Shown: positions 1-9,300 of the stretch, piece by piece
Numbering within the stretch: the first letter of the stretch is position 1
How the letters are laid out: each line of letters begins with the position of its first letter
Assembly: GCF_015070375.1 (NCBI RefSeq)
Contig: NZ_JADCLL010000001.1
Location: 126,501 to 190,500, forward strand
Source of the DNA: Nocardioides kribbensis
GTDB taxonomy: Bacteria; Actinomycetota; Actinomycetes; Propionibacteriales; Nocardioidaceae
DNA: 64,000 bases
Direction: 5' to 3'
Position numbers and translations under genes: made by a program
Notes under the pieces: generated by a model
Database searches by the model: none
Seen by the model: the letters and a program-made list of their open reading frames with translations, nothing else
What the model was told of the DNA's origin: nothing

Positions 1-1
1 G

Positions 2-367
2 ACCGTCACGCAGCAGCCCTACGTCGCTCCCCCGCCGGTCGCCGGCCCGCTCGGCTGGGCCCTGGCGCTCGGCGCCGCGACGGCGCTCCTGCTCTCCAGC
101 TGGATGCTCTACTCCACCGACACCCCCGACGGCATGTGGTCGGGCTACATCTCGCAGTCCTTCGCGCTGGTGATCATCCTCGCGGCGCTCTCTCTCAAGG
201 TCGACCTCCCGGCCGCACCCGCCATCGGCGTGCTCTTCCTGTGCGGCATCGGCCTGGTGCTGGTCGGCATCTTCGCCAACAGCTCGACGACCGTCATGGT
301 CAGCGACCTGTCGGCCGGCATCGTCGTGCTGATCGCCGCGACGCTGCGCACCACCCAGAGCCGCTGA
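2..367 (+). CDS. Membrane protein, C-terminal part (cut by window edge)
   Basis: The reading frame is open from the first bases of the window, so this is the last 121 or so residues of a longer protein. It shows hydrophobic segments (around GWALALGAATALLLSS, FALVIILAALSL, IGVLFLCGIGLVLVGIF and IVVLIAATL) separated by short loops, so about four membrane spans are visible. No family motif is recognised. The stop TGA overlaps the likely start region of the next gene, which suggests co-transcription. An internal ATG at 104 could be proposed as a start, but it would remove a hydrophobic segment and is unlikely. Confidence 0.6.
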   Translation, partial: TVTQQPYVAPPPVAGPLGWALALGAATALLLSSWMLYSTDTPDGMWSGYISQSFALVIILAALSLKVDLPAAPAIGVLFLCGIGLVLVGIFANSSTTVMVSDLSAGIVVLIAATLRTTQSR

Positions 368-810
368 CGACGGCTCCCCCGCCCGGCCGGTCGACCCCGG
401 CCGGGCCGCTCGACCTGCTGGGCACGTGGTCGGTCGAGCGCGACATCGACGACCGCCACGAAGGGCTGCGCCGCAGCGTGGTGGGGCTCGCCGAGCTCGC
501 CCTCCTCGGCGACGGCCGTGTGCGGTGGCACGAGCACGGCACCATGTCGTGGCCAGGCACGAGCGTGCCCGTCTCCCGCACCCTCTACGTCGAGTCCCGC
601 GCCCAGGGCTGGTGGGTCACCTTCGAGGACGGACGCGACTTCCACCCCTGGGAGCCCGGCGTGCAGGTCGACCACCCCTGCGGACGCGACCACTACCGCG
701 GGCTGCTCGAGCCCGGCTCCCCGGCCGGCGGCTGGACCATCACCTGGGAGGTCCGGGGCCCGGCGAAGGACTACACGATGGTCGCCGCGCACCGCCCGCT
801 GCACGGCTGA
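364..810 (+). CDS. DUF6314-like protein
   Basis: A soluble protein of about 148 residues. The order of motifs (LLGTWSVERDIDD, then GDGRVRWHEHGTM, RTLYVESRAQGWWVTFEDG, HPCGRDHYRG and a final WEVRGPAKDYTM) fits the DUF6314 family, a small beta-rich domain of unknown function found in actinobacteria. The start is uncertain: there is no ATG or GTG ahead of the conserved region, and a CTG at 364 overlaps the previous stop codon, so translational coupling with a rare CTG start is the best guess. No reaction can be assigned. Confidence 0.6.
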   Translation: MTTAPPPGRSTPAGPLDLLGTWSVERDIDDRHEGLRRSVVGLAELALLGDGRVRWHEHGTMSWPGTSVPVSRTLYVESRAQGWWVTFEDGRDFHPWEPGVQVDHPCGRDHYRGLLEPGSPAGGWTITWEVRGPAKDYTMVAAHRPLHG

Positions 811-994
811 TCCGACGGCCCGACGCCACACGTGGTCACAGGTGACCACGGCGCATGGCCCGTCCGGGCCAGGCCTCCCCCGCCCCGTCCGGACAGTCTT
901 CGCGACGCGCGTGTCGTTCACCTCACATCGGCCCCCCGGTGTCCGTACGGTCAGGGGACGGATCCCGGACCGACGACGAGAGGAGGAACCAGCC

Positions 995-1156
995 ATGTGG
1001 GACACCACCCCCGCCACCGACACGCACCTGTCGCACGACATGCCGTGCCTGCGCTGCGGCCACGCCGTGCACACCTTCCTGGCCTGCGGCGACAGCTGCT
1101 CCTGCGAGCCCGTCGTCATGCCGGGCACCCCCGTGCGCACCGCCCGCGTCGCCTGA
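995..1156 (+). CDS. Small cysteine-rich protein (53 aa)
   Basis: A 53-residue protein starting at an ATG with a strong AGGAGGA ribosome binding site 6-7 nt upstream. The middle holds five cysteines spaced CLRC, then C-x3-C-x-C (residues 18-36), plus two histidines. This suggests a small zinc- or other metal-binding fold, but the cysteines could instead form disulfides. There is no signal peptide. A TACGGT hexamer about 60 bp upstream could be its promoter -10 box. Function unknown; the strong SD and the Cys pattern argue that it is a real gene. Confidence 0.75.
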   Translation: MWDTTPATDTHLSHDMPCLRCGHAVHTFLACGDSCSCEPVVMPGTPVRTARVA

Positions 1157-1160
1157 CCCC

Positions 1161-1182
1161 GCAGGCCGGTCGCGAGGCCTGC
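1161..1182 (+). terminator. Short hairpin after the 53-aa gene
   Basis: GCAGGCC and GGCCTGC form a 7-bp stem around an 8-nt loop, five bases after the stop codon of the small gene. No T-tract follows. It is plausibly a weak terminator or an mRNA 3'-end stabiliser. Confidence 0.35.
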
Positions 1183-1185
1183 TCC

Positions 1186-1262
1186 GGTGGTTGAGGAGCG
1201 AGCGCCAGCGAGTGTCTCGAAACCTACCCGGCCTGAGCGGTGGTCGAGCAGCGTCTCGGCCG
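1186..1262. repeat. Interspersed REP-like sequence (one copy plus a degenerate copy)
   Basis: The stretch 1186-1229 begins GGTGGTTGAGGAGCGAGCG and ends GTCTCGAAACCTACC, with an imperfect inverted arrangement. A shortened relative, GGTGGTCGAGCAGCGTCTCG, follows from about 1240. I recall very similar sequences recurring between genes in Nocardioides-type genomes, but only this pair lies in the window, so the repeat status rests on memory. No gene is seen in it. Confidence 0.4.
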
Positions 1263-1331
1263 CAGCCGCCTTCACATGCACGTTCTGTCATCCTGGTGCG
1301 CAACCGAGTCACCGACCCGCGAGGACCAGCC

Positions 1332-1658
1332 GTGCCCCCACGCCCCGAGGTCGTGTGCCTCTGCGGCTCCCTCCGCTTCGCCGAGGAACTGGCCGAGGCG
1401 ACGCGCGTGCTCACCCTCGCCGGGGCGATCGTGCTCGCGCCGGTCGTGCTCGACCGGCCATCGGACCTGGCCGTCACCGACGAGTCCGTGAGCGAGGAGC
1501 AGCGCACCGCGCTCGGTGAGCTCCACCTGCGCCGCATCGACCTGGCCGACAGGGTCCTGGTCGTCGCCCCCGGTGGACACCTCGGCGAGTCCACCCGCCG
1601 CGAGGTCGCCTACGCCCGTGCTCGGGGCAAGCCCGTCGCCTTCATCGGGCCCGCCTGA
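1332..1658 (+). CDS. Nucleoside 2-deoxyribosyltransferase-like protein
   Basis: A 108-residue protein. The start (VVCLCGSLRFAEELAEA), the VLVVAPGG strand after a conserved DRADRV-type region, and the final STRREVAYARARGKPVAFI helix match the compact Rossmann-like fold of nucleoside 2-deoxyribosyltransferases and DUF4406 proteins. These cleave or bind nucleoside or nucleotide N-glycosidic bonds. A Glu in the ESTRRE segment sits where the catalytic or base-binding acid is usually found. GTG 1332 was chosen because GAGGA lies 6 nt upstream. A longer start at GTG 1296 is possible. The substrate is unknown. Confidence 0.65.
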   Translation: MPPRPEVVCLCGSLRFAEELAEATRVLTLAGAIVLAPVVLDRPSDLAVTDESVSEEQRTALGELHLRRIDLADRVLVVAPGGHLGESTRREVAYARARGKPVAFIGPA

Positions 1659-1695
1659 GCGGGCTCCGCTCGTCGGGGTCGACTCGCCGCGCGGC

Positions 1696-3369
1696 TCAGA
1701 CGTCGACCGAGGACACCGCGCGCCAGACCGGCCGGTCGTGGTCGCCGTCGCGGACCTCGCCCGTCGACCAGGTGATCGACAGCCCGCCGGGGCGCACATC
1801 GAGGGTGGCCAGCAGGTTGGTGAACCACGGCCCGTCGGTGACCTCCCAGTGCAGCGGCGAGCGCAGGGTGCGCCGCCCCATGACCCAGCCCCGCGGGCGG
1901 GCCTTGCCGCGGACGCCCAGCGAGAAGGCCAGCCGCATCACCGTCGGCAGGGGGTTGCGGATGGGCGAGCACACCGCCTGCACGATCCGGCTGCGCGCCT
2001 CCACGCCGGCCCTCGGGTCGGGCCAGGCGCGGGCGAGGTAGCTGTGGTGCACGTCGCCGCTGAGGAAGGTGACGGTGACCGGGGCGCGGCCCCGCTCGCC
2101 GGCGGCCACCTCGCGCGCCATCAGACCGACCTTGCGGAAGCCGTCCTGGAAGGCGGCCCAGTGCTCGATGTCGACGGCGCGGCGCAGCTTCTCGGCGAGC
2201 CGCGCGACGTGCTTGCCCCACACTCCCTCCGCGACCGCCTCCACGACGGCCTCGGTGTGGTGCAGTCCCGGGGCCATGAGGAACGGCAGCGAGGTGCCGA
2301 CGAGCAGGTGGTCGACGTCGCCGCGCATCTGCGAGTCGAGCCACGCCATCTCCTCGTCGTCGATGATCGAGCGCAGCTGGGGCTCCAGCACCCGGGCGGC
2401 GCGGGAGTCGACGACGACCAGGCGCGCCTGGGTGTCGAAGGTCCGGGCGTAGCTCCACCGGTAGGTGGTGGGCTCGCGGTCGGCGAGGTCGGCCAGCTCG
2501 TCGAGGGTCTGGGTGAGGTCGAGCTCCTCGGGGCCCTCGTGGCCGGCCACGAGCTGCCAGACCCGGTCCTCGGCGCGACCGGCGGCGTCGAGGTTGCCCA
2601 GGTGCTGGTAGACCCAGTAGGAGGCGAGCCCGCCGACGATGCGGCCCTTCCACCACGAGGTGGCCTCCATGTCGCGGCGCCAGGTCACCGAGGTGTTCCA
2701 GTCGTCGCGGATGTCGTGGTCGTCGAAGATCATCGCGCTGGGCACGGTCGAGAGCAGCCAGCGGTTGGCGGGGTCGCTCCAGGCGAGGCGGTAGAGCTCG
2801 GCGTACTCCTCGTAGTCCTGCAGCTCCCAGCCCGGGTCCTGGTCGGGGTCGCGACGCGCGGCGATGAAGTCGCGCATCGACTCCGAGGTCTCGTCGGCGT
2901 AGACCTGGTCGCCCAGGAACATCATGAGGTCGGGCCGTCGCTGCTCGGGGTGACGGATCAGGTGCAGGCCGAAGGTGCGCAGCGAGTCGACGCCGAAGCT
3001 CTCGTGGTGCTCCTCGTCGTGGGGCACCGCGACGCGGCACGACCCGAAGAGCAGGTGCAGCGGACGCCCGGCCAGCAGGGTCCCGATGACCGAGTCCTCC
3101 TGCGGCGTCTCCGGCGGGGGCCAGACCTCGGCGCCGTCGAGGGAGACGGTGTAGGCCGAGCGCGACCCCGGCTGCAGGCCGGTCAGCTCGACGAGCGCGT
3201 AGTGGTGCCCGTGCACCCGCCAGGTGCGGGCCTGCGCGCTCGGGCCCGCTCCCCCGCCCTCGTCGGTGGTGCTGACCGTGACCGACGTGGCGTCGGAGGT
3301 CTCCACCCAGATCGTCGCCGACGTCTCGTCGACGTGGCGCAGCAACGGTCCCAGCACCAGCTCGGTCAT
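1696..3369 (-). CDS. PhoD-like alkaline phosphatase / metallophosphoesterase
   Basis: A 557-residue protein with an N-terminal beta domain (TSATIWVET) and a PhoD-type metallophosphatase core. Metal-ligand motifs are visible: GSCR, FLGDQVYADE, FDDHDIRDDWN and, late in the protein, LSGDVHHSY. This family hydrolyses phosphate mono- and diesters using Fe and Ca. No Tat or Sec signal is present at the N-terminus, unlike classical secreted PhoD, so it may be cytoplasmic. ATG 3369 was preferred over GTG 3381 because GGGAGGA lies directly upstream of the ATG. It stands alone, leftward. Confidence 0.85.
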   Translation of the reverse strand: MTELVLGPLLRHVDETSATIWVETSDATSVTVSTTDEGGGAGPSAQARTWRVHGHHYALVELTGLQPGSRSAYTVSLDGAEVWPPPETPQEDSVIGTLLAGRPLHLLFGSCRVAVPHDEEHHESFGVDSLRTFGLHLIRHPEQRRPDLMMFLGDQVYADETSESMRDFIAARRDPDQDPGWELQDYEEYAELYRLAWSDPANRWLLSTVPSAMIFDDHDIRDDWNTSVTWRRDMEATSWWKGRIVGGLASYWVYQHLGNLDAAGRAEDRVWQLVAGHEGPEELDLTQTLDELADLADREPTTYRWSYARTFDTQARLVVVDSRAARVLEPQLRSIIDDEEMAWLDSQMRGDVDHLLVGTSLPFLMAPGLHHTEAVVEAVAEGVWGKHVARLAEKLRRAVDIEHWAAFQDGFRKVGLMAREVAAGERGRAPVTVTFLSGDVHHSYLARAWPDPRAGVEARSRIVQAVCSPIRNPLPTVMRLAFSLGVRGKARPRGWVMGRRTLRSPLHWEVTDGPWFTNLLATLDVRPGGLSITWSTGEVRDGDHDRPVWRAVSSVDV

Positions 3370-3429
3370 GCGTCCTCCCACCGGTCCGTGCGGACCTCTC
3401 CCGCGGGCACGCTACTCGCGGCCGACGGT

Positions 3430-3486
3430 GCCGGGCCCACCCGTGTGGGCCCGGCCGCTGCCGGGGCGCGCGGCGGCGCGCCCCGG
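3430..3486 (-). terminator. Tandem hairpins after the alcohol dehydrogenase gene
   Basis: Two GC-rich stem-loops lie between the dehydrogenase stop (3501) and the phosphatase start. One is 3430-3455 (11-bp stem, GCCGGGCCCAC with a 4-nt loop). The other is 3461-3486 (10-bp stem, CCGGGGCGCG with a 6-nt loop). They probably end the leftward dehydrogenase transcript. Confidence 0.6.
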
Positions 3487-3500
3487 TCCCTGCGGTGCGC

Positions 3501-4532
3501 TCAGGGCTGGAGCAGCACCTTGGTGGCGCGGCGCTCGTCCATGGCGGCGTAGCCCTCGGCGACCTGGTCCATCGGCAGGGTCAGGTCGAAGACCAGGCCC
3601 GGGTCGATGCGGCCGGCCAGCACGTGGTCGAGCAGCTCGGGCAGGTAGCGGCGCACGGGGGCCATGCCGCCGGCGAGGCCGACGTTGTGGGAGAACATCC
3701 GCCGGATCGGCAGCTCGACCCCGTGGGGCACGCCGACGAAGCCCACCGTCGAGCCGGGGCGGGCGACCGTGAAGGCGGTGCGCATGGCCTGGTCGGTGCC
3801 GACGCACTCCAGGACCGCGTCGGCGCCGACGCCCCCGGTGATCTCCATGACCTCGGCCTCGCCCTCCTCGCCGCGCGTGGCCACCACGTGGGTGGCGCCG
3901 AAGTCGCGGGCGATGCGCTGGCGCGACTCGTGGCGCGACATGACCACGACCTTCTCGGCGCCCATCATCGAGGCCGCGAGCACCCCGCACAGGCCGACGG
4001 CCCCGTCGCCCACGACCACGGCCGTGCCGCCCTCGGCGACGCCCGCGCTCACCGCGGCGTGCCAGCCGGTGGGCATGACGTCGGAGAGGGCCATCAGCGA
4101 GGGCACCAGGGCGGGATCGGGGCGGCCGTCGCCGAGCACGCCGTCGACGCGCACGAGGCTGCCGTCGGCGTGTCCGACGCGGGCCAGCTCGCCCTGGCCG
4201 CTCTGGGTGATGGAGAGGTCCACGCAGGCCGACTGCATGCCAGCGCGGCAGTGGGCGCAGGTGTTGTCGCAGTGGTCGAAGGGCACGACGACGAAGTCGC
4301 CGACGCGGACCTGGGAGACCGAGGAGCCGACCTCCTCGACGACGCCGATGCACTCGTGGCCGATGGTGGAGCCGGCCTTGATCGGGTTCTCGCCCCGGTA
4401 GGGCCACAGGTCGGAGCCGCAGATGCAGGCGGTGGTGACACGGACGACGGCGTCGGTGGGCTGCTCGACGCGCGCGTCGGGCACCTCCTCGAAGCGGATG
4501 TCGCGGGCAGCGTGGATGGTGGTGGCCTTCAT
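3501..4532 (-). CDS. Zinc-dependent alcohol dehydrogenase (MDR family)
   Basis: A 343-residue medium-chain dehydrogenase/reductase. Catalytic zinc ligands are seen in CICGSD and GHECIG, and the structural zinc lobe shows four cysteines in CDNTCAHCRAGMQSAC. The nucleotide-binding loop is VVVGDGAVGLCG, followed by SRHESR. This layout fits NAD(P)-dependent alcohol dehydrogenases that oxidise alcohols to aldehydes or ketones; the substrate is unknown. ATG 4532 begins the conserved MKATTIHAARDIRFEEV N-terminus, so the upstream GTG-initiated extension is rejected. A CAGGAT hexamer 7 nt upstream may be a leaderless -10 box. Confidence 0.85.
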   Translation of the reverse strand: MKATTIHAARDIRFEEVPDARVEQPTDAVVRVTTACICGSDLWPYRGENPIKAGSTIGHECIGVVEEVGSSVSQVRVGDFVVVPFDHCDNTCAHCRAGMQSACVDLSITQSGQGELARVGHADGSLVRVDGVLGDGRPDPALVPSLMALSDVMPTGWHAAVSAGVAEGGTAVVVGDGAVGLCGVLAASMMGAEKVVVMSRHESRQRIARDFGATHVVATRGEEGEAEVMEITGGVGADAVLECVGTDQAMRTAFTVARPGSTVGFVGVPHGVELPIRRMFSHNVGLAGGMAPVRRYLPELLDHVLAGRIDPGLVFDLTLPMDQVAEGYAAMDERRATKVLLQP

Positions 4533-4609
4533 GGTGCCGATCCTGGCACGCCCTCCCCGACCGCCCGGACCGGCCCGACACGCGCGGGGCACGGAGGATG
4601 CGGTGCTAT

Positions 4610-4621
4610 CTCACATGTGAG
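4610..4621. promoter_or_regulatory. Palindromic operator candidate ahead of the XRE-MurA gene
   Basis: CTCACATGTGAG is a perfect 12-bp palindrome. It ends 1 bp before the TACCGT -10 hexamer and so fills the -35/-10 spacer of the gene encoding an XRE-domain protein. Autoregulation is an inference from this position. Confidence 0.5.
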
Positions 4622-4622
4622 T

Positions 4623-4628
4623 TACCGT
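4623..4628 (+). promoter_or_regulatory. Leaderless -10 box, XRE-MurA gene
   Basis: TACCGT lies 7 nt before ATG 4636. This supports ATG 4636 over the GTG at 4627, which overlaps the hexamer. Confidence 0.55.
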
Positions 4629-4635
4629 GGACGGC

Positions 4636-6162
4636 ATGAGCGAGGGATACAAGGGTCGGATCGGCAACCTCATCCGCGACGCCCGCAAGCACCGAGGCCT
4701 CACCCAGCACCAGCTGGCCGAGCTGCTCTCCACCAGCCAGAGCGCGATCAACCGCATCGAGAAGGGCCACCAGAACCTCTCCCTGGAGATGCTGGCCCGC
4801 ATCGGCGCCGCGCTCGACTCCGAGATCGTGGCCCTCGGCGCCGGTCCGACGCACCTGCGCGTGAGCGGTCCGACCACGCTGACCGGCAACATCGAGGTGA
4901 AGACCTCCAAGAACGCCGGCGTCGCGCTGCTGTGCGCCTCGCTGCTCAACCGCGGGCGCACGACGCTGCGGAAGGTCGCCCGCATCGAGGAGGTCAACCG
5001 CCTGCTCGAGGTGCTCGGCAGCCTCGGGGTGCAGACCCGCTGGCTCAACGCCGACAACGACCTGGAGATCATCCCGCCCAAGGAGCTGCGCCTCGACGCG
5101 GTCGACGAGACCGCGGCGCGGCGTACGCGCTCGGTCATCATGTTCCTGGGTCCGCTGCTGCATCGTGCCGACGCCTTCGAGCTGCCCTACGCCGGCGGCT
5201 GCAACCTCGGCACGCGCACCGTCGAGCCGCACATGGCCGCGCTGCGTCCCTTCGGCCTCGAGGTCAAGGCGACCGACGGGATGTACCACGCCCAGGTCAA
5301 CCGGGCCATCGAGCCGGGCCGCCCGATCGTGCTCACCGAGCGCGGCGACACCGTCACCGAGAACGCCCTCATGGCCGCCGCGCTGCACCCGGGCACCACG
5401 GTGATCCGCAACGCCTCGTCGAACTACATGGTCCAGGACCTCTGCTTCTACCTCCAGCGCCTCGGCGTCACCGTCGAGGGCGTCGGCACCACGACGCTCA
5501 CCGTCACCGGCTGCGAGGTCATCGACGTCGACGTCGACTACGCCCCGGCCGAGGACCCGATCGAGGCCATGTCGCTGCTCGCCGCCGCGATCGTCACCAA
5601 GTCCTCGATCACGATCCAGCGCGTGCCGATCGAGTTCCTCGAGATCGAGCTGGCCACGCTGGAGGAGATGGGCTTCCGCTACGACCGCACCGAGGAGTAC
5701 GTCGCGCGCAACGGCCACACCCGGCTGGTCGACCTCACCACCCACGCCTCCGACCTGCACGCGCCGCTGGACAAGATCCACCCGATGCCGTTCCCCGGCC
5801 TCAACATCGACAACTTGCCGTTCTTCGCGGTCATCGCGGCGGTGGCGACGGGTCAGACGCTGCTGCACGACTGGGTCTACGAGAACCGCGCGATCTACCT
5901 CACCGAGCTGACCAAGCTCGGCGCCTCGGTCAAGCTGCTCGACCCCCACCGCGTGATGATCGAGGGGCCGACGCACTTCTCCGGCACCGAGATCGTCTGC
6001 CCGCCCGCGCTGCGCCCTGCCGTGGTGATCCTGCTGGCGATGCTGGCCTCGAAGGGCACCTCCGTGCTGCGCTCGACCTACGTCATCCACCGCGGCTACG
6101 AGGACCTCGCCGAGCGCCTCAACACCCTCGGCGCCTCGATCGAGACCTTCCGCGACATCTGA
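4636..6162 (+). CDS. XRE-family DNA-binding domain fused to UDP-GlcNAc enolpyruvyl transferase (MurA-like)
   Basis: A 508-residue fusion. Residues 4-65 are a helix-turn-helix of the XRE type (RDARKHRGLTQHQLAELL, then TSQSAINRIEKG). Residues from about 75 to the end are an EPSP/MurA-type enolpyruvyl transferase. The MurA active-site features look intact: a lysine in KTSKNAG, the catalytic cysteine in AGGCNLGTR (Cys189), an aspartate in NIDNLPFF, and the arginine in YENRAIYLTEL. MurA adds enolpyruvate from PEP to UDP-GlcNAc, the first committed step of peptidoglycan synthesis. The fused DNA-binding domain suggests an enzyme that also acts as a regulator, perhaps of its own gene (palindrome at 4610). 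It is likely a second MurA paralogue, but the rest of the genome is not visible. Confidence 0.85.
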   Translation: MSEGYKGRIGNLIRDARKHRGLTQHQLAELLSTSQSAINRIEKGHQNLSLEMLARIGAALDSEIVALGAGPTHLRVSGPTTLTGNIEVKTSKNAGVALLCASLLNRGRTTLRKVARIEEVNRLLEVLGSLGVQTRWLNADNDLEIIPPKELRLDAVDETAARRTRSVIMFLGPLLHRADAFELPYAGGCNLGTRTVEPHMAALRPFGLEVKATDGMYHAQVNRAIEPGRPIVLTERGDTVTENALMAAALHPGTTVIRNASSNYMVQDLCFYLQRLGVTVEGVGTTTLTVTGCEVIDVDVDYAPAEDPIEAMSLLAAAIVTKSSITIQRVPIEFLEIELATLEEMGFRYDRTEEYVARNGHTRLVDLTTHASDLHAPLDKIHPMPFPGLNIDNLPFFAVIAAVATGQTLLHDWVYENRAIYLTELTKLGASVKLLDPHRVMIEGPTHFSGTEIVCPPALRPAVVILLAMLASKGTSVLRSTYVIHRGYEDLAERLNTLGASIETFRDI

Positions 6163-6187
6163 GGCCGGGCCGCGCCCGGCGGCGGTT

Positions 6188-6266
6188 GCGGGTGTCACCA
6201 GCCGGCCGGTGAAACCCGCACCTGTCGGCCCACGCACGGGCCGACAAGTGCGGGTCCGGGCCGACA
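6188..6266. repeat. Double-hairpin repeat, copy 1
   Basis: First of three copies of a 79-80-bp element. It has a 32-bp near-palindrome (arm GCGGGT..CACCAGCC) followed by a second stem built from CCTGTCGGCC and GGCCGACAAG around CACGCACG, then GGGTCCGGGCCGACAG. It lies between convergent genes (XRE-MurA and the thiolase fusion), so it could act as a two-way terminator. Related copies are at 23443 and, inverted, at 24648. Confidence 0.8.
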
Positions 6267-6341
6267 GCTCCCCCTCCCGCCGTACGACGGGCACGCGCGG
6301 CACACGTGCGCCCGCGGCCCCGGCAGGTGCGGCGACCGGGG

Positions 6342-9300
6342 TCAGCGACCCCGCCACACCGGGTCGCGGCGCTCCGCGAAGGCCTCGACGCCCTCGCGCG
6401 CGTCGTCGGAGAGCAGCACCGCCGAGGCCAGCTCGCCCTGCCGCTCGAAGGCCTCCGCGGGCGCCCAGCCCGGTGACTCGTCGACGACCCGCTTGCCCAG
6501 CGCGACGCTGAGCGGTGCGTTGCCGGCGATCCGCGCGGCCAGGGCGACGGCCTCCTCCAGGGCATCGCCCGGCGCCACGAGCCGGTTGACCAGGCCGAGG
6601 GCGTGAAGGCGCGGCGCGTCGACGGGCTCGCCCAGGAGCACCAGCTCCATGGCGACGTTGCGCGGCAGCCGCTCGCGGGCGCGCACCATGCCGCCGGCGG
6701 CGGCCACCAGTCCGCGTCGGGCCTCGGGCAGCCCGAAGGTCGCGTCCTGCGCGGCCACGACGAGGTCGGCGGCGAGCACGAGCTCGCAGCCCCCGGCGAG
6801 CGCCGCCCCCTCCACCGCCACCACGAGGGGCGTCGTGGGCGGTCGACCGGTCAGCCCGAGGGGCCCGCGCCCGGCGGTCACCGGCAGCTCGCCGCGGGCG
6901 GCGGCCCGCAGGTCCATGCCCGCGCAGAAGGTGCCACCCGCTCCGGTGAGCACGATGGCCCGCACCCCGGGGTCGGCCTCGGCGTCGTCGACGGCCTGCT
7001 CGAGGGCCTCGGCGGTGCGGGCGTCGACGGCGTTGCGCACCTCCGGGCGGTCGAGCGTGACGACCAGCACGGCACCGCGACGCTCGGTGCGCACCGGAGG
7101 GCGCGGCGCCGCGGGCAGCGGGGCCGGCGTCGAGCCCGGGCGCCCGGGGGCGGTCACCACGAGACGCTCCTCCCCGCTCCCGGTGCCGCTCCCGGTGCCG
7201 ACGGCGACCTCGACCTCCGCGCCGAGCAGCACGTCGTCGAGCATCGCCGTGACGAGCGCGGGGTCCTCGCTGCGCACCAGCACCCGCTCCCCTGCCGGCG
7301 TCAGCAGGCTGGCCACGACGGCCTCGGGCTCGCCGGAGCGGTCGTAGGGCACCGTGGCGGCCTCCACGACGGCGGGTCCGGCGTAGGAGGCCAGCACGGG
7401 GCGCCGGGGCGGGCGGTCCACCACCGGGCGCAGGTGGGCGAAGGGGCGCTCGGGCGGGGTGGCGGAGTAGAGGCCGAGGGCGTGCTTGGTGGCGTACCAG
7501 CCCAGCGAGGTGCTGAGCCCGAGCGCCGCCGGGCGGGCCCGCAGCAGCGGCACCATGGTGGCGACGGCGTGGCTGCCGTAGTTGTTGCCGGGGCCGCCGG
7601 CGAAGGTGAGCCCGCCGGTCACCGTCAGGGGCCGGTCGGGGTCGTCGAGGGGCAGCCCCAGTGCATCGGCCCCGATCTCGACCGCGGAGGGGAAGCAGGC
7701 GTAGAGGTCGACCAGGTCGACGTCCTCGATCGAGGCGTTCGCGTGGGCCAGCGCGGCCGCGCCGATCGCGGCGATCGCGGGCGAGCGCGACAGGTCGTCG
7801 CGCTCGGAGACGAACCACTCGTCGTGGGCCGAGGCGCCCGCGTGCACGAAGACCCACCGCTCCTGCGGCACCCCGGCGGCCTCGGCGGCGGCGACGCTGG
7901 TCAGCACCGTGCCCGTGGCCAGGTCGACCTGCAGGTTGGCGCACAGCAGCTTGGTGTACGGCGCGCTGACCGCGCGGTTGTCGGGTGCGGGCGTGGCCAG
8001 GTCCTCCGCGGCGACCCGGTGCGGCGACCACGCGTAGGGGTTGGCCGCGGCGACGCCGGAGAAGCGCGACCACAGCCGCGTCACGTGCTTGAGGTGCTCG
8101 CCCGCGCTGCGACCCAGGCGCCGGCGCACCGCCGACTCCAGCAGGGCGTAGACGTAGACGGGCGCGCCGAGGCCCACCCCGGTCTCCGCCTCGGTGTTGG
8201 CGACGCGGTCGACCCCGACGGTGCGGGTGGGGGCGGTGCCCTCGGGCTGGCGGGGCCAGTCGAGCTCGATCCCCAGCGCCTGCGCCCGCGAGACCGTGGC
8301 GCCGGCCTCCGCGCCGGCGAGCAGCACGACGTGCGCGCGCCCCTCGGCCACGGCCTCGGCGGCGTCGTTGACGACCAGCTGGCCGCCGTCGCCGCCGAAG
8401 GGGCTCGACTGCACGGTCGCGACCGGGGTCGCGCCGACGCCGGCGGCCACGAGGGCGGCCTGGTCGGCGTAGGTCCACGACGCGCTCGGCACGGCGTAGA
8501 CGTGGTCGGCGGCAGCGAGCAGGTCGAGCGCCGCGCCGGAGTCCTCGGCGGCCAGCCGCAGCGCCTCGACGGCCAGCGCGACGGGGTCGCGGTCGGGCCG
8601 AGCCACCGGGTCGGGGTCGCGCTGCACGACCTGGCCCACGCCCACGATCACCGGGGTGCTCGCCTCGAGCATCCGGCCCGAGGCCCGGTGGAGCACGGGG
8701 GCGGAGCCGACCCGCAGCCGCGGGCCCGCCGGTGCCGCGCCGCTGAGCGCCTCGGAGAGCGCCACCAGGGAGGAGGCGAGGGCGGCCTCGACGCTGCGGG
8801 TGGCGGTCGTGCCGACGGGGCCGCGCAGGGGTGCGCCGTCGAGACCGGCGTCGAGCCTCACCACGCTGCCGCCGTCGGTCGGCGCGACGCGCAGCCACAG
8901 CGCGAGGGTGATGCCCATCGGACCGGTGCCACGCAGGGCCAGGCCGTGCTCGTCGGCCGCCTCCACCCGCCAGCGCGCCTCGGCGGGGATGTCCATGAGC
9001 AGGATCTGCTGGCGCAGGGCGTCGCCCTCGGCCAGCACCTCCGGCACCTCGCCGCGGTAGGCGGCGTGCAGGGTCAGCCACGAGGCGAGCGCCCCGGTGG
9101 AGTGCATCAGCTCGACCACCGCTGCCGCGGGCGACGGCACCGACCGGGCCGCGCTGACGCGCCGCGCGAACCCGTCGAGCCCCTCGGGCGCGGGCATCGC
9201 GGCGTCGGGGTCGAGCACGCCGTGCTCGCCCGGCCCCGCGACCTCCTCCGGCCCGCTGCGCGCGGAGCCGGCCAGCCCCACCCGCGCGGCGAGGCCCTCG

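Noticed and set aside
4606..9081. A 1491-codon open frame on the minus strand spanning two genes
   Set aside because: It runs antisense through the XRE-MurA gene and in a different frame through the fusion gene. Its translation is Arg/Ala/Gly-rich noise.
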